Source of the DNA: Atherix ibis
Taxonomy: Eukaryota; Arthropoda; Insecta; Diptera; Athericidae
Length of the DNA stretch: 64,000 nt
NCBI GenBank assembly: GCA_958298945.1
Contig: OY282606.1
Span: forward strand, 58,541,920-58,605,919
Direction of reading: 5' to 3'
Made by a program: the position numbers and the translations under genes. This document shows, one piece after another, positions 36,105-47,205 of the stretch. The notes beneath the pieces are model-generated. The model had not been told where the DNA came from. It searched no databases and was given only the letters and a program-made list of their open reading frames with translations. Position 1 is the first letter of the stretch. Every line of letters starts with the position of its first letter.

Positions 36105-36168
36105 CAGTAGTCGTTAGCATGCTGGACTATCAACTAAAGGGACGTAGGTTGAGGTATAGTCCTACGCA
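36105..36168 (+). other. tRNA-like sequence (SINE head or decayed tRNA gene)
   Basis: 'gtagtcgttagcatgctgg' resembles the D-arm/A-box half of a tRNA and 'acgtaggttgaggtatagtc' plus 'ctacg' the T-arm/B-box half: the 6-bp stem CGTAGG/CCTACG closes a loop that is too long (12 nt rather than 7), so no functional tRNA is expected. A sequence sharing 'gttagc', 'ctg.actay' and 'caaaggg/taaaggg' lies on the minus strand at 45241-45303. I see no acceptor stem. A tRNA-derived SINE is one reading. Confidence 0.4.
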
Positions 36169-36170
36169 TA

Positions 36171-36955
36171 TTCCCAAAAAAAAACACTTTACTTTCTAGT
36201 TTACTTTAATTTCTTTATCAAGAATAAAAATACCTGAAAAAGCCCACAGCCATAAAAAAAACACGGACATATATATACCAGCTTTCGGAAGGAACAACCA
36301 ATCGTGGATAAAGACTAGTATTGGTCAGAGACAACTACCCAAAATGACATAATGGCCGCCCCTTCTACTGGGCGAACGTTTTAAATAAAGTTCGGTGCTA
36401 TTCATTTCTTTTACTTTTAACAAATAATTGTGGAAATTCTTTAAAAGAAAAAACATTCCAAATATATAGAACCAATGAAATCTTAAAAATAAAAATAAAA
36501 ATTTTAACGTAGATTCGGTGCTTACATAAAAGCTATTTTTTACAATTCTCAAGTTACCTTATCTGAAATATATTAAAATAAATATATACCGTAGAATATT
36601 TACTCTTATAATTACTATTATGGGAAATGATTTCTTTCAAACCAATTGAGCTCCGTTTAATTGCCTTGTAAAGTAAGATTTTAAACAATACATTAATTTT
36701 ATTGTTAATATCTTTAGAGTAAAACTGACGTAGAGTATTCCCTTAAAATAACATTTCTATATATTATATAATAGCAATTTAGTTTTATAAATAATTATTC
36801 GTTCTCTTCTTCCTCTCAAAGTAGTATGTTAATGAAATACAATAAAAATAGATATAATACTACTACGAGCATTATTAAGAATTCAAATTTAAATTATTTT
36901 TAATTTTAAAATAAAAATTAGTCGATGCATAAATATTTTAATTGAATTGTATAAT
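36171..36955. other. AT-rich DNA, possible intron start of the tolloid-like gene
   Basis: Nothing recognised. The open frame at 36325-36552 has no family resemblance. Confidence 0.4.
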
Positions 36956-36958
36956 TAC

Positions 36959-37244
36959 CTGCTTTACATGGATCCATATCTATATCATTTGACATTTTGC
37001 TCGGAAACTTCGTTGTTAATAATTGCTCAATAGTAAACTTACTACGATAGCGATGTTTTGGTGATTCGGGATGATGATGATCGCTGTGATGATGGGAATC
37101 ATGTTGCTGATGATTATGCCGATGATCTTGTACAACAATTGCACTTTTATTCACATGCACGCAATTTACCGTTTCGGCAAATAATAAACAAATATATAAG
37201 AATAATTTAAAATATTTATATTTATTTCTTTGATTTATCGCCAT
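36959..37244 (-). CDS. Candidate first coding exon of a tolloid/BMP1-like astacin metalloprotease
   Basis: The minus strand from ATG 37244 (context 'aaatATGG') encodes a signal peptide ('[18 protein letters not shown]', about residues 10-28), a histidine-rich segment ('[18 protein letters not shown]', residues about 41-58) and '[12 protein letters not shown]' followed by 'DIDMDPCKA'. At 36959 the frame meets a strong splice donor, CAG|GTAATT. BMP1/tolloid propeptides carry a DPCKA motif that continues FLGDIAL, so the break immediately after DPCKA is what I would expect for exon 1. Without the donor the frame runs only 13 more codons to a stop. Tolloid-type proteases are secreted and cleave procollagen and the BMP antagonist Chordin/Sog. 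The astacin domain (HExxHxxGxxHE) should lie on exons further left, but none is visible, so the intron is long or the exons fall outside the window. Confidence 0.6.
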
Positions 37245-38973
37245 ATTTACACAATTATATTAATTCTTCCTCCTAACTATAAAAATTGTATTCTTATTTA
37301 TGATTATTTAACACTTTTTAATTAGTGGCACAGGTAGTGTAATTATATTATTAATAGTTAAGTTTATTAAAATTAAATTAATTTTTTTTGCTTATCTGCA
37401 ATAGTACTATTAGAAAAAAGAAATCATTATCTAATCAGATTTATTTTTAGCTTTTACGAAAAATTATAATTATTAGTAAAAGTCATTTATATTTTATTAA
37501 TTAGCTACGAGTACATATTTTGGAGCAACCTGAATTTATTGGTAAAAATATGATTTTGGAAAAGTCCATACTTAAAAACTAATATAAGACGTAAGGTAAA
37601 TTTAAAAAATTCATCAAATGTAATGAATAAAGAAAAGATAATTAACTCAACATTTGTACATTACGTGTATTATTTCGTATATGAGCTTACGCACGAAGAT
37701 TTATTTCAGTTTTTATAATTATCTGTAATTGTCATTGAAAAATTCCCCAATTTTTAAGAAATAAAAAAAAGACAATAACTGCAAACTGCCAATTTTGAGA
37801 GCCAAACTACAAAACACCACCTGGCGGCAGATCTAAAGTTATTGTATTATCGAACTCATTTTTGTTTGCGTACTAGGCCCAAATATATTTGATATTATTA
37901 TATCAGAAGACAAAAAACAATTTATACTAACAATTATGCAACTTTATTCGATATAAATATGTTGTGAAGTTAATGTATTCTTAGGAATTTGTGCAATTTT
38001 TTAATGTAAACAAAAATCTACACTATCGGTTTAAGTACGTTACTAAAAAAAGTTAAAAATATGGAAATCAACTGCGAAGCGTTAAACAATATTTTTTAGC
38101 GACAAGTATAAGGATAATCTAAAGAGCTAATGAGATAAAATAGTTAAAAAGATCTTAATTTTTATGCTAGGCTTGTAAATAAAAAGTTATCAATTTTAGA
38201 ACTCTAACATATCTTGTCAATCCTTTTTGGTTAATTCTAAATAAAGTTTTCAACATATTTAAAATATATGTGTTCGAAGAAAAAATAAAATTATATTTTT
38301 CCGTATTCCAATTTATCTCGTTAACTGGTGACTTTCCTAATTTTCCAATAAAATAACTAAGAATAAGGTATGAAATTATTTTAGCATTAATTATATTAGT
38401 CTCTTATGTAATATCAGTTACAGATTAGAAAACTTTCAATATTTCAGAATGACATTAGAATTGATATACTTGATAGTTCATATAATGTAAAATATTTATC
38501 ATATTTAACACTCTGTTTTTTTTTGCTTTTTATAGTTTACATAAAATATTTTTCTAAACTCACTTATCGTATTTAATAATATGAAATAATTAACGAATGA
38601 AGCTTGTTTAAAAAAATATAAGAAATATTATAATTGAAATAAATGAGAAAATGTATGCCCAAAATATTGGCTCTAGCAATAATAAGGAATAGTATAATCG
38701 CAGTCTTTAAATTTATTGCAGGGAGGAATATACCTTTAATTTTGTATACTTAAAATCATTATTTTATCAATGTAGCAATAATTAACATATAAATTTTAAT
38801 AAATTTAAAAAAAATTATATTTGAAACTTCTTTATACAATATATTGTTAGTACTTTGAAGATATTTAGTTGTTCTTTTCTTATTAAGAACAATTATAATA
38901 AATTTATAAATTCATTTAAAAATTTATAATTTATATACAATTATAATAAATTTAAAAATTTATTTATATGTTC

Positions 38974-39011
38974 TTGATTCATTAATGAATAAAAATTCAT
39001 TAATGAATCAA
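38974..39011. repeat. Palindrome, 17-bp perfect arms
   Basis: Arms 38974-38990 and 38995-39011, loop 'aaaa'. A/T-rich; it contains the homeodomain-like core 'attaat' twice, which may be coincidental in A/T-rich DNA. Confidence 0.9.
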
Positions 39012-40131
39012 AAGCAATGGCAAAAATATTCCGTATATGATTACAAATAAGTATTCAAACAAACTACACTTTAATACATATCAAGTATATTATCAAAACA
39101 TATAATATAATATTCAAAATAAATCGAAGGTTGTTAAGTAGGTTAGGAAAAAGGATGCTAATGTGAGTGAAATAATATAACAAATTAGGAAATATTTTTG
39201 CAATAAATAAAAGTTGCAGTACTTATGTTCTGTACCTTTATTTTATTCATGTATATATATTTATATAAAATAAATTAAATCGTCACAAAGTATGTTATTT
39301 TAAATCGAGTATCGAAATCAAAGACGAAATTATTTTCAATCTCAGTCATATCAATACTCCTCGATAAGAGTAAATGTATTCACTGAAATGGAAATTCAAA
39401 TAATTATGAAGCAGACATCCTTCTGTGGTTTTATTCAATTTCAGAAGCTTAACTTTTATCGGAAATGTTATAATTTTGAAATAATATAAAAAATGTATGG
39501 TAGACAGACAAGGGTGTTTCTATATAATACTTTGAGTACTGTAATTAAGGTACTATATTCATAGCCGATATTATTATTTGGAAAAGCTTAAAATTAATGA
39601 TAAATTAATTAGTAAGAATATTATATAGTTATTTTACTGCATTGTAAATATATAGTATTGTTTTCAAATAATAGAAAAATATGAAAGTGTATATCAATAT
39701 CGAGCTTAAATATTTTTTGATGGCATGAACAAAATAATTTATTTTAACCAAATTTCAAACATAGAACATTTATTTTATATACAAATAATAATAATAGTAA
39801 TAAAAACATAATATGTAAGCAAATATTTAAATCTTACTATTTATTTCAATTTGAAATTGTTATATTTAATTTTTTAGAGATGAAATTATAAATAATAAAT
39901 ATTATATTACATTTTATACATATACCCCCTAGTGTAAAATAATAAATAACGTTACTTAATAACGGTATTAGAGAAAATAATTTTTGACGTTATCAACACT
40001 TTTCATAAAAAAAATATTTTCTGTACAGTATCTTGAAATGATAAGAATACTTTTATTTAATATTTATAAATTAAAATAATTATTTATTTTGTATAATGGA
40101 CTAATGAAAAGTCCGATGTTATCATTTTATA

Positions 40132-40257
40132 TATTTTTATCTGTTCAATTTAAAAATTAAAATTTTAAATTTAAGATTTCATCATAAACCGATGAAAAGT
40201 TTATCGGTTTACATTTTAGAGTTTTTTAACTATTTTTATCTGTTCAATTTAAAAATT
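40132..40257. repeat. Direct repeat, 27-bp unit at 99-bp spacing
   Basis: 40132-40158 and 40231-40257 are identical. A small hairpin (arms 'aaaccgat'/'atcggttt', 40186-40210) lies between them. Confidence 0.85.
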
Positions 40258-40539
40258 TAAATGAAGATCAAACTAATATTATCGATATAGAATCGTATAG
40301 AAGAATTCAAAATTCATATGGTTTGTTATTACTTGCCTTTTCACACATTACACATATTCGATACAAAACTGTACTTTAACAAACTATTTTTAAATTATAT
40401 TGATAATTTTTGTATGCAAACTCGGCACTTTTTTATATTTTATTAAAATAATAGAAAATTTACTTTAAGCACAAAAACTTCAAATAAACTTTTTTTTTTA
40501 AAAGTTGCATTTAATAAATGTTGCACAAATGTATATGTA

Positions 40540-42050
40540 AGTAGTGTAGTAGCGTAAGTGACCGCGAACACAATACGAAGAAATAATACCGAATATTGAC
40601 AAATACTAATAGCACATTTCAAATATAAAAAAAAAGTTTAATAATTTTCTATAAAATTTAAATAAAATTTTCAAACATATGCAAATATATAAACATGAAG
40701 GAAAAACGGCGAAGAAGTTCAAATGTTTAGGCTAAAAAAGCCAGCTAACTTAACCGATACACATTAACCGAAGAAGCGAAGGCTCAATAGCAACTGAACT
40801 ATTGACTAAAATCAAACTGGAATAAAGCGACCAAAGAGCATTTGATATCACCGAAGGAAAGAACTAGAAATATCACTTGGAAAACAATACAGCAAATGTG
40901 TTGCCAAAGCCAATACTTCAGCAAGACTATTGAAATCACATCACATCACTTTCTACTGTAGTGTACTTCGGACGACTGCGATTTCCATTCTTCGGAATTA
41001 AATGTTTTTCATGCTTCACACATTTTAAAATATGCTCTTGTCTTGCTGCTTGATTTACCCATGATGATGGTGCTACTGTGAGACTAGTACTGTTGTTGCT
41101 GGTACTAGAACGTTACAGTGATATCTGCTACTGTACCATGGACACCAACACAGTCTATCCTGGTCCCGATCTCAGCCTCATCTACAGCCTCGGTAGAATA
41201 ATAATATCGAATGATACTGAAGTTCTTATCTGTCGAACATTCAGGGCCGAAATCTGAGTGATAAACAGAGAGTATATTTTCTCTGAAATGAGCTGATATA
41301 TCAGCGATTTATTCATTCATTCATACATACATTCATCCATCCATCCATCTATCCATTTATCTATCCATTTATTCATCTGTCCATTCAGTCATCCTGTATA
41401 AGTTACTATGTTTTTTGGTCAAAACTGTATTCGCTGGTTATATACACGTAGTTACAACCCCATTCCCTTGCGAGAACTACAAAAGCACAACTTGTTTCGG
41501 CTTTAATATTATAGCTGTACTCACAGAATCTTCAGACTCGTGTGTTATCATCAGTAAGTGTGCACGAGTCTTAAACCAGCATGAGCGAGCATCCGCATTT
41601 GCTGTGCTTAGCATCAACAGGGCATCCTTTCCCGCGCTTGATTTTATTCTTGCATTGGTCAACTTATTCTCAAAACTGTTTTTCGCTCTCTATCTCTCTA
41701 TTTTCTCCTAGCATTTGACAATACTACACCTCATTCACACCAATATACGATTACATCCTCTTACCCTCAGTTAATGTCAAATCAGAGCGAATGGTGATAA
41801 TAAAAGGAACCAGCATTTACCATATAATGAGTAGTATCAGGAAAAAAACAATTTCGGATCATATGTTCCCAAGAGAAATATTGTTGTACGCAACTCGTGG
41901 CCCCTGACGCTCTCACAGAGCCTTTCAAGACTAGTGCCTCAGGCCAAAGCATGCCGGCCATACTCAATGTGGTAGAATTCAGCCGAACTTGCAACTGTTT
42001 GCATGTTAAGATGTTTTGAAACATGTGCAATGTACTCTAATTTCGATTAG
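40540..42050. other. GC-raised, transposon-free block of unknown function
   Basis: Base composition is clearly less A/T-rich than the surroundings and no transposon family matches. A degenerate (ATTC/ATCC)n microsatellite fills about 41308-41400. On the minus strand the block lies upstream of the tolloid-like exon and could hold untranslated exons or a promoter; the minus-strand sequence 'gttcagttgct' near 40785 resembles an insect initiator, and a short open frame 'MGKSSSKTRAYFK' begins near 41065. Open frames at 41415-41711 (+) and 42030-41782 (-) have no recognised family. I cannot choose between regulatory DNA, a non-coding RNA and an unidentified repeat. Confidence 0.35.
41308..41400 (+). 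repeat. Degenerate tetranucleotide microsatellite
   Basis: Alternating ATTC, ATAC, ATCC and ATCT units, most regular around 41335-41365 ('atccatccatccatct'). Confidence 0.88.
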
Positions 42051-42990
42051 TTAATAATCATTATTACTCATTTTAAGAAGCATCAACACAATATATAGTG
42101 AATATTGCTTTGACTACTGAATTTTTATATTTTTCAAATAGGTTATGTATTAGTTATCGAAACTGAAAGAGTTATACTTATAAGCAATAGAAAATTTTTA
42201 ATTTAAGCAGGATCCATAGTAAGATGTTTATGAACCAAAATTATGAAGAAAATGTATTTAAAATTGAAGAATTATTGAATATGTGAACTTTTTCAAAAAT
42301 ACAACACTATGGTAAGGTTACCACACACAATCTTCTAAATTGTCATAATAACTACTTATAACATAGATACAAGTATATATATATTTAATGATAGTATTTT
42401 CAGTAGAAGTATGCTGATTAAATTAATATATTATATTAGTTGTTTAATTATTGTCAATTTATAAAGAATTTCAAATTTGGTATCTTAACATAATTACGAT
42501 GGTTTTGGCGAGAATATTTTGGAAAATAATAAAAACATTACATTTTTTTTGTATACTAATTTATTTGTTAATTTATTGATCCATTTAATATGACAATTAA
42601 TAAATGAAGAGTATTATTAAATATATTTTTGGAATTCTTATCCGTTGTCGACTCTTCTAAGCAACAATAGTTGTTTTAGTGATTTTAAACTAAAATTGAG
42701 AAATACTATAAAGGCTTTGCTTGTAAATGCTAATTGTAAATAAATTTTATATTTTTCTATTTGTATGAATTTTATTAGTATGTAATTTATTTATTATATA
42801 TAGACGAATATCTATAAAATCAGCTTGAGGAATATATCTTCCATTAACGGTGTCATAGGAACTCAAAATACTTTAAGATAAGTTTGTGGGCTATTTGTCT
42901 GACTTTGATTATAGGTACTAGGTGTTTTTAGAAATCAACAATTGTACAGAAAAAGATATCCATTAAACAATATGAGTCTGTTTTTAAATT
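42051..42990. other. AT-rich DNA, nothing recognised
   Basis: No coding, RNA or repeat feature found. Confidence 0.5.
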
Positions 42991-42996
42991 TATTTT

Positions 42997-43650
42997 TCAT
43001 TTTAACAGTGCAAACGACTGAATTACTTTAAGCTTTAGAACAATTTTACACAACTGTGGTAGAGCAAATCTTGACCCCTCGGTAGATGGGATCGCCTCTT
43101 TAACTTCGTCGTCGCTCTGTAATGGGATTGAATGAGCTAGGTTACGTTGACCAAAGCTACAATAAAGATGCATTTCGAGGTTTCCTTTGAACAATTCATA
43201 AAGATCTTTCTTACAGCTTTGCTTGCCTTTTGAAACATGATAACTCGATTCGATGCCTAAGCAGATGATGGAAGCATTCAACGCAGAATTATCGATGATG
43301 GTGCCAAAAAATTTCGATGGAGTGCTTCGTTTGTTTGTTTATAGAATAGTTAAATTCTTCTCGAGTAATTTCCGAGCCATTTAGTAAATAGCCTTACTAG
43401 AAGGATTCAAGGTGTAGAGCTCCAAATCGCATTGTCTTTGGAAACAAAAAGTGGATCCATATTCGAAGTTGAATCTATAAATGCGATTTCGCGCACATTT
43501 TCATCACTATTACCAGCTGAAAAATCTTCATCACTCGGCGTTTCCATCGTCCGATTATTTGTTCATTCGAATAAGCATTCACCGAAAAAAGACTGTTTTT
43601 TTGCCAGCAGAAAAAAAGAAAAGTTTGTGATATTTCCGTACAATATGAGT
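42997..43650 (-). pseudogene. Unclassified broken gene, possibly a piggyBac-like transposase N-terminus
   Basis: The minus strand has a 94-codon frame (43281-42997) containing 'CLGIESSYHVSKGKQSCKKD' and 'LYELFKGNLEMHLYCSFGQR', preceded at 43552-43430 by an acidic stretch 'SDEDFSAGNSDENVREI' that ends 'FVSKDNAIWSS'. An acidic N-terminus followed by a 'SKDG..W' pattern is characteristic of piggyBac-type transposases. The rest does not align with that family as I know it, so this is a suggestion only. The two parts are in different frames with stops between them. Confidence 0.3.
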
Positions 43651-43689
43651 TAAAACATAACGGGTCGATAACGATTTAATCTGACATAA

Positions 43690-44157
43690 AATTCCCAAAA
43701 CTAAATACAACTACTGCGATCTAATATGAAATAGGTTAAACCAGCCTTGTCGATGCGTTAAGGTCCAAACAAGAAAATCATGAAAACACAGGCAAATATT
43801 GATAACAGTATCGAAAATATTCAAGTCAATAAAAAAAATTGCTCGAAAAAGATCTCAACGTAGATTTACGGTTAAATAGTCATTTTCAAAAAATCATTCC
43901 TAAAGAAAATGGACGAACTAATCAGCTAGTAAGTTCTGAAATTATCACTGTGGCTCCCTGGGGTTCTAAAATGTTTCATTTTATTTTCGAATTAAACGGT
44001 ACTTACGGGATTTATGACCGTTATATAAAAGTAATTTTATTGAAAATTTTAAAAATACTGTTTATGATACTACCCTTGTGCAACACTCAGAATTTTTCTG
44101 ATAGCATCACTCTATTGTAGGCTGAGACTAACGCTTCATCTGTTACCATAAAATGTA
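43690..44157. other. Unassigned stretch with one open frame
   Basis: A 93-codon frame on the plus strand (43839-44120) has no recognised motif. Possibly the continuation of the element to its left. No repeat ends seen. Confidence 0.3.
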
Positions 44158-44170
44158 GCTACGTAATAAG

Positions 44171-44868
44171 TTGTTGTTGTAGTTGTTTGTAAGGTCTCTT
44201 AGACATGTGCCAGGGACCACTTCATAGTGCCACGACCGTGAGGCCATTTGGCGACTTAATAGTATGTGTGGTTACTAGTATAGAATATTAAGAATTTTGT
44301 TATATTTTGTGGAGCAGATTCGTATGTTGTCGAAGTTTTAAATATGGGACTAGGGAATGGAGTTGTTGGGTCCAGGAGCTCCATAATGGGAGGAATCCTG
44401 CTCGCAAAATAATCCTTGGCTATGTGGCATTCATGTAGAATATGGATGATAATGAAATGCATGCCACAGGATTGGTATAAGGAACGATTGGTGTTGCCAA
44501 AAGCGGAAGTTATGAGTAAGAGCAGTATGTCCAATCCGGATTCTGTGGAGCTTCCGTGCCAAGAATTTCGATATGGATATTAAATAGGCTGGTTTATTGG
44601 TGGTTATCCAATGATTCGACAAAAATGTGTTGCTATTGGTCCAGTCATCGTGTCTGCGGATGGCTAATAGTGTTAGTTGCCATTCTGTTAGTAGACGAGG
44701 CAGATTGGGAATGACTGTGATCACTGGTCGACGGAGTGTTTCTTCAGGCAACTTGTCAATACTTTCATTACTCACAATTCCCACGTGCCCTGGCACCTAT
44801 TGCAACTCGACACTCGTATTACTAAGTAGGCTATGACGAATTCCGCTAAGTATTGGATCACTCCATGG
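44171..44868 (-). mobile_element. I-like retroposon copy C, strongly 5'-truncated, with 13-bp target-site duplication
   Basis: Target-site duplication 'gctacgtaataag' (44158-44170) and 'gctacctaataag' (44869-44881), one mismatch. The minus strand begins within RNase H ('MPGHVGIVSNESIDKLPEE', 44796 leftward), passes through 'KFLARKLHRIRIGHTALTHN' and 'SCGMHFIIIHILHECH', and ends in a tail of aac-type repeats at 44190-44171 (minus strand 'acaactacaacaacaac'). It lacks reverse transcriptase entirely. The shared tail style links it with copies A and B. Confidence 0.92.
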
Positions 44869-44953
44869 GCTACCTAATAAGGAATAAATGAGATCATTGT
44901 AAAATAGTAAATTTATGTCACTCACCTTTTTTTGCATATTAACTATCGTAAAA

Positions 44954-45130
44954 AATCACAATGTAGTTATGAAAAATTACGTTGTTGTACCAGCATTTCA
45001 AGCAACATTAATACTGGAATGCATATTCTAAACATATATACTGGAATGCATATAAATCACAATGTAGTTATGAAAATTCACGTTGTTATACCAGCATTTC
45101 AAGCAACATTAATACTGGAATGCATATTGT
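44954..45130. repeat. Direct repeat, about 75-bp unit at 101-bp spacing
   Basis: 44954-45028 and 45055-45130 are nearly identical (a few substitutions). The segment 'atactggaatgcatat' also occurs a third time between them at about 45036. Confidence 0.9.
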
Positions 45131-45240
45131 AAACGCTACGATACTAAAAAACCATTTGGCGACAACAGATAACAGCATAAGGAAATTACAGTAGAAATGG
45201 AAAGAAAAATAATTTTTGCGAATTAGCGTTGAACTATACC

Positions 45241-45303
45241 TCAGGGGGAATTTAACCCATGACCCTTTGGATGGTAGTGCAGTACGCTAATGACTGTGCT
45301 ACT
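45241..45303 (-). other. tRNA-like sequence (second copy type)
   Basis: Minus strand: 'agtagcacagtcattagcg' resembles a D-arm with A box, and 'catgggttaaattccccc' a T-arm with B box (usual GGTTCGAATCC). The central 'ctgcactaccatccaaaggg' replaces the anticodon arm. It lacks acceptor-stem pairing. Compare 36105-36168. Confidence 0.4.
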
Positions 45304-46182
45304 TCTGAAAATCGTCAACAAAATAGAAACACCAAATTAAATTTTATACTATTTATTTAAAATACACCAATTAGAAAATATAAATATACTTAAAACTACA
45401 TAATTTAGATATTAAATTGTTTTAACATATTTTTATAATATTATATAATCTAAAATTGTTATACCTAATATAAATTTGAATTGATTTATGCAACATTGCA
45501 AATATATATCAAAGAATTTTATCCATATGAAGATGCAGAAAGATTGGGCCATTTTTAACGCATATATTTTTCAGAGATTATTGCTTGATTATCCTATCTA
45601 AAAACAAATGACCGCAAAATCAAAAGTCGATGAATAAGAATTAAAAAATGCTATGGAAGAATTTCAACAAAAAGATTATCTGATGTCTAAAATTTTAATA
45701 TTTAGTAAAAAAATCCATTAGACTATTGATATCTTCTATAATATATCAAAATTCTATTATCTAGCTTAAATCAGTTTGAGATAATTCATAGAAACTTATT
45801 AAAGTACTAATGTGAGTACATAAAATTTGTCAAACTGATTTGTTTTGATTTAATTTCTTAAATGTAAGCTATCGCATGAATACTGAATATTATTCAATAA
45901 TCGGAATGCTTGGAATAGGTTTTTTATGTATAAAGTCCTGCTTTGCTTTTCTAAAATTTATATGAAAAAAAGGTTTATTATTTTTTTGAAATGTATTTGA
46001 CGAGCATTTTTAAACATGTTAACTTTGCAGAATATAAAATATACCATATAAAAGATGATATTTACACAGAAAAATTAAAAACAGAAATAAATTGGGGATA
46101 TAATAACTTATAAATAATAATAACAATTGATAAAATATTATCAACGACCTGATTATTTTGTATCCAAATTTTATTTACTATA

Positions 46183-47203
46183 CCAGGGGTATAAGCTTAA
46201 ATCCACAGTTTGATCATAGTTAGCGTGAGTGACTGTATTAAGCTACTATGGGCACGCCATACTTTTTTTATGAGTTTGGCATCTGTCAACATTAATCAGT
46301 GCCCATTGTCAGCAATTTCGTATAACAACATACATTTTTCCTTTGGTAATCATGTCTAGTTTCGGTGTAATCCTACCGAATGCTTATGGAGGCCTATGGT
46401 GACAGTGCTTTATGGGAAACAACGTGCCGAGATTGGTTTCGTCGGTTCAAAGACGGGATTTTTGACTTGTGGGACAAGAAGCGTGAAAATCGGCTTAGGA
46501 AGGTTGATGACCATCAATTGCAGGCTCTTTTGAACGAAGACGATACCCAATCGTAAAAAATGCTCGTGGAGCAATTGAGTGTTACTCAATGCGTCTGCAT
46601 GCTATGGGGAAGATTGAAAATATCGGAAAATGGGTGCCGCACGAATTGAACGATAGGCAGATGGAGCGACGCCAAAACACATGCGAAATCTTGCTCGCCA
46701 GACAAAAAAAGTCGTTCCTGCGTCGGATTGTGACAGGCGATTAAAAGTGAATATATTTTGAGAATCCTTAACGCAAGAAATCGTAAGTTGATCCCGGCCA
46801 ACCATCAACATCTTCCCCAAGACAAAATCGCTTCGGACGGAAGATGATGCTGTGCGTTTGGTGGGACCGAAACTATTTGGAGACACTTAACTGGGAGGTT
46901 CTACCCCACCCTGCTTCTTTACCAGAACTGGCCTCTTCCGACTACCACCTGTTTTCGTCGATGGGCAACGCGCTCACTGAGCAGCACTTCGATTCTTACG
47001 ATGAAGTCCGAAAATGGCTTGATGAGGGCTTTGCCTCGAAAGAGAAGGAATTTTTTTGGCGTGGTATCCACAAATTGACCTAGAGATGGGAAAAATATGT
47101 AGCTAGTGAGGGCAAGTACTTTGAATAAATTTGTTTTTGCTTTCTATGAAAAAAACGTGTTTGTTTTGTCTAAAAAACAGCGGATTTAAGCTTATACACC
47201 TGG
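46183..47203 (+). mobile_element. Mos1-like mariner, deletion derivative 3
   Basis: Inverted ends beginning CCAGG.GTATAAGCTTAAATCC with TA at 46181-46182 and 47204-47205. The start codon region reads 'MSSFG' and then jumps to 'PNAYGGLW', so the first helix-turn-helix is deleted. Later pieces: 'RWFRRFKDG'-type text (46430-46460), 'KWVPHELNDRQMERRQNTCE' (46630-46690), 'TMLCVWWDRNYLETLNWEVL' (46841-46900), where the centre including the second catalytic aspartate is deleted, then 'SDYHLFSSMGNALTEQHFDS' (third aspartate) to 47080. Inactive. Confidence 0.9.
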
Positions 47204-47205
47204 TA

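Larger units (their letters stand above)
37245..40540. other. AT-rich DNA upstream of the tolloid-like exon
   Basis: No transposon coding sequence is seen over more than 3 kb, in contrast to most of the window. Contains one palindrome (38974-39011) and one direct repeat (40132-40257). Confidence 0.45.
44882..46180. other. AT-rich spacer with a tandem repeat and a tRNA-like sequence
   Basis: Apart from the repeat at 44954-45130 and the tRNA-like sequence at 45241-45303 nothing is recognised. 'ccatttggcgac' at about 45152 echoes the 3' untranslated region of the I-like family. Confidence 0.4.

Noticed and set aside
36105..36168. Functional tRNA gene
   Set aside because: No acceptor stem, oversized T loop and no proper anticodon arm.
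41415..41711. 98-codon open frame as a gene
   Set aside because: No family resemblance, no splice support, and an open frame of similar length exists on the opposite strand; kept only as part of an unexplained block.
43839..44120. 93-codon open frame as a host gene
   Set aside because: No recognised motif and flanked by transposon debris; left unassigned.
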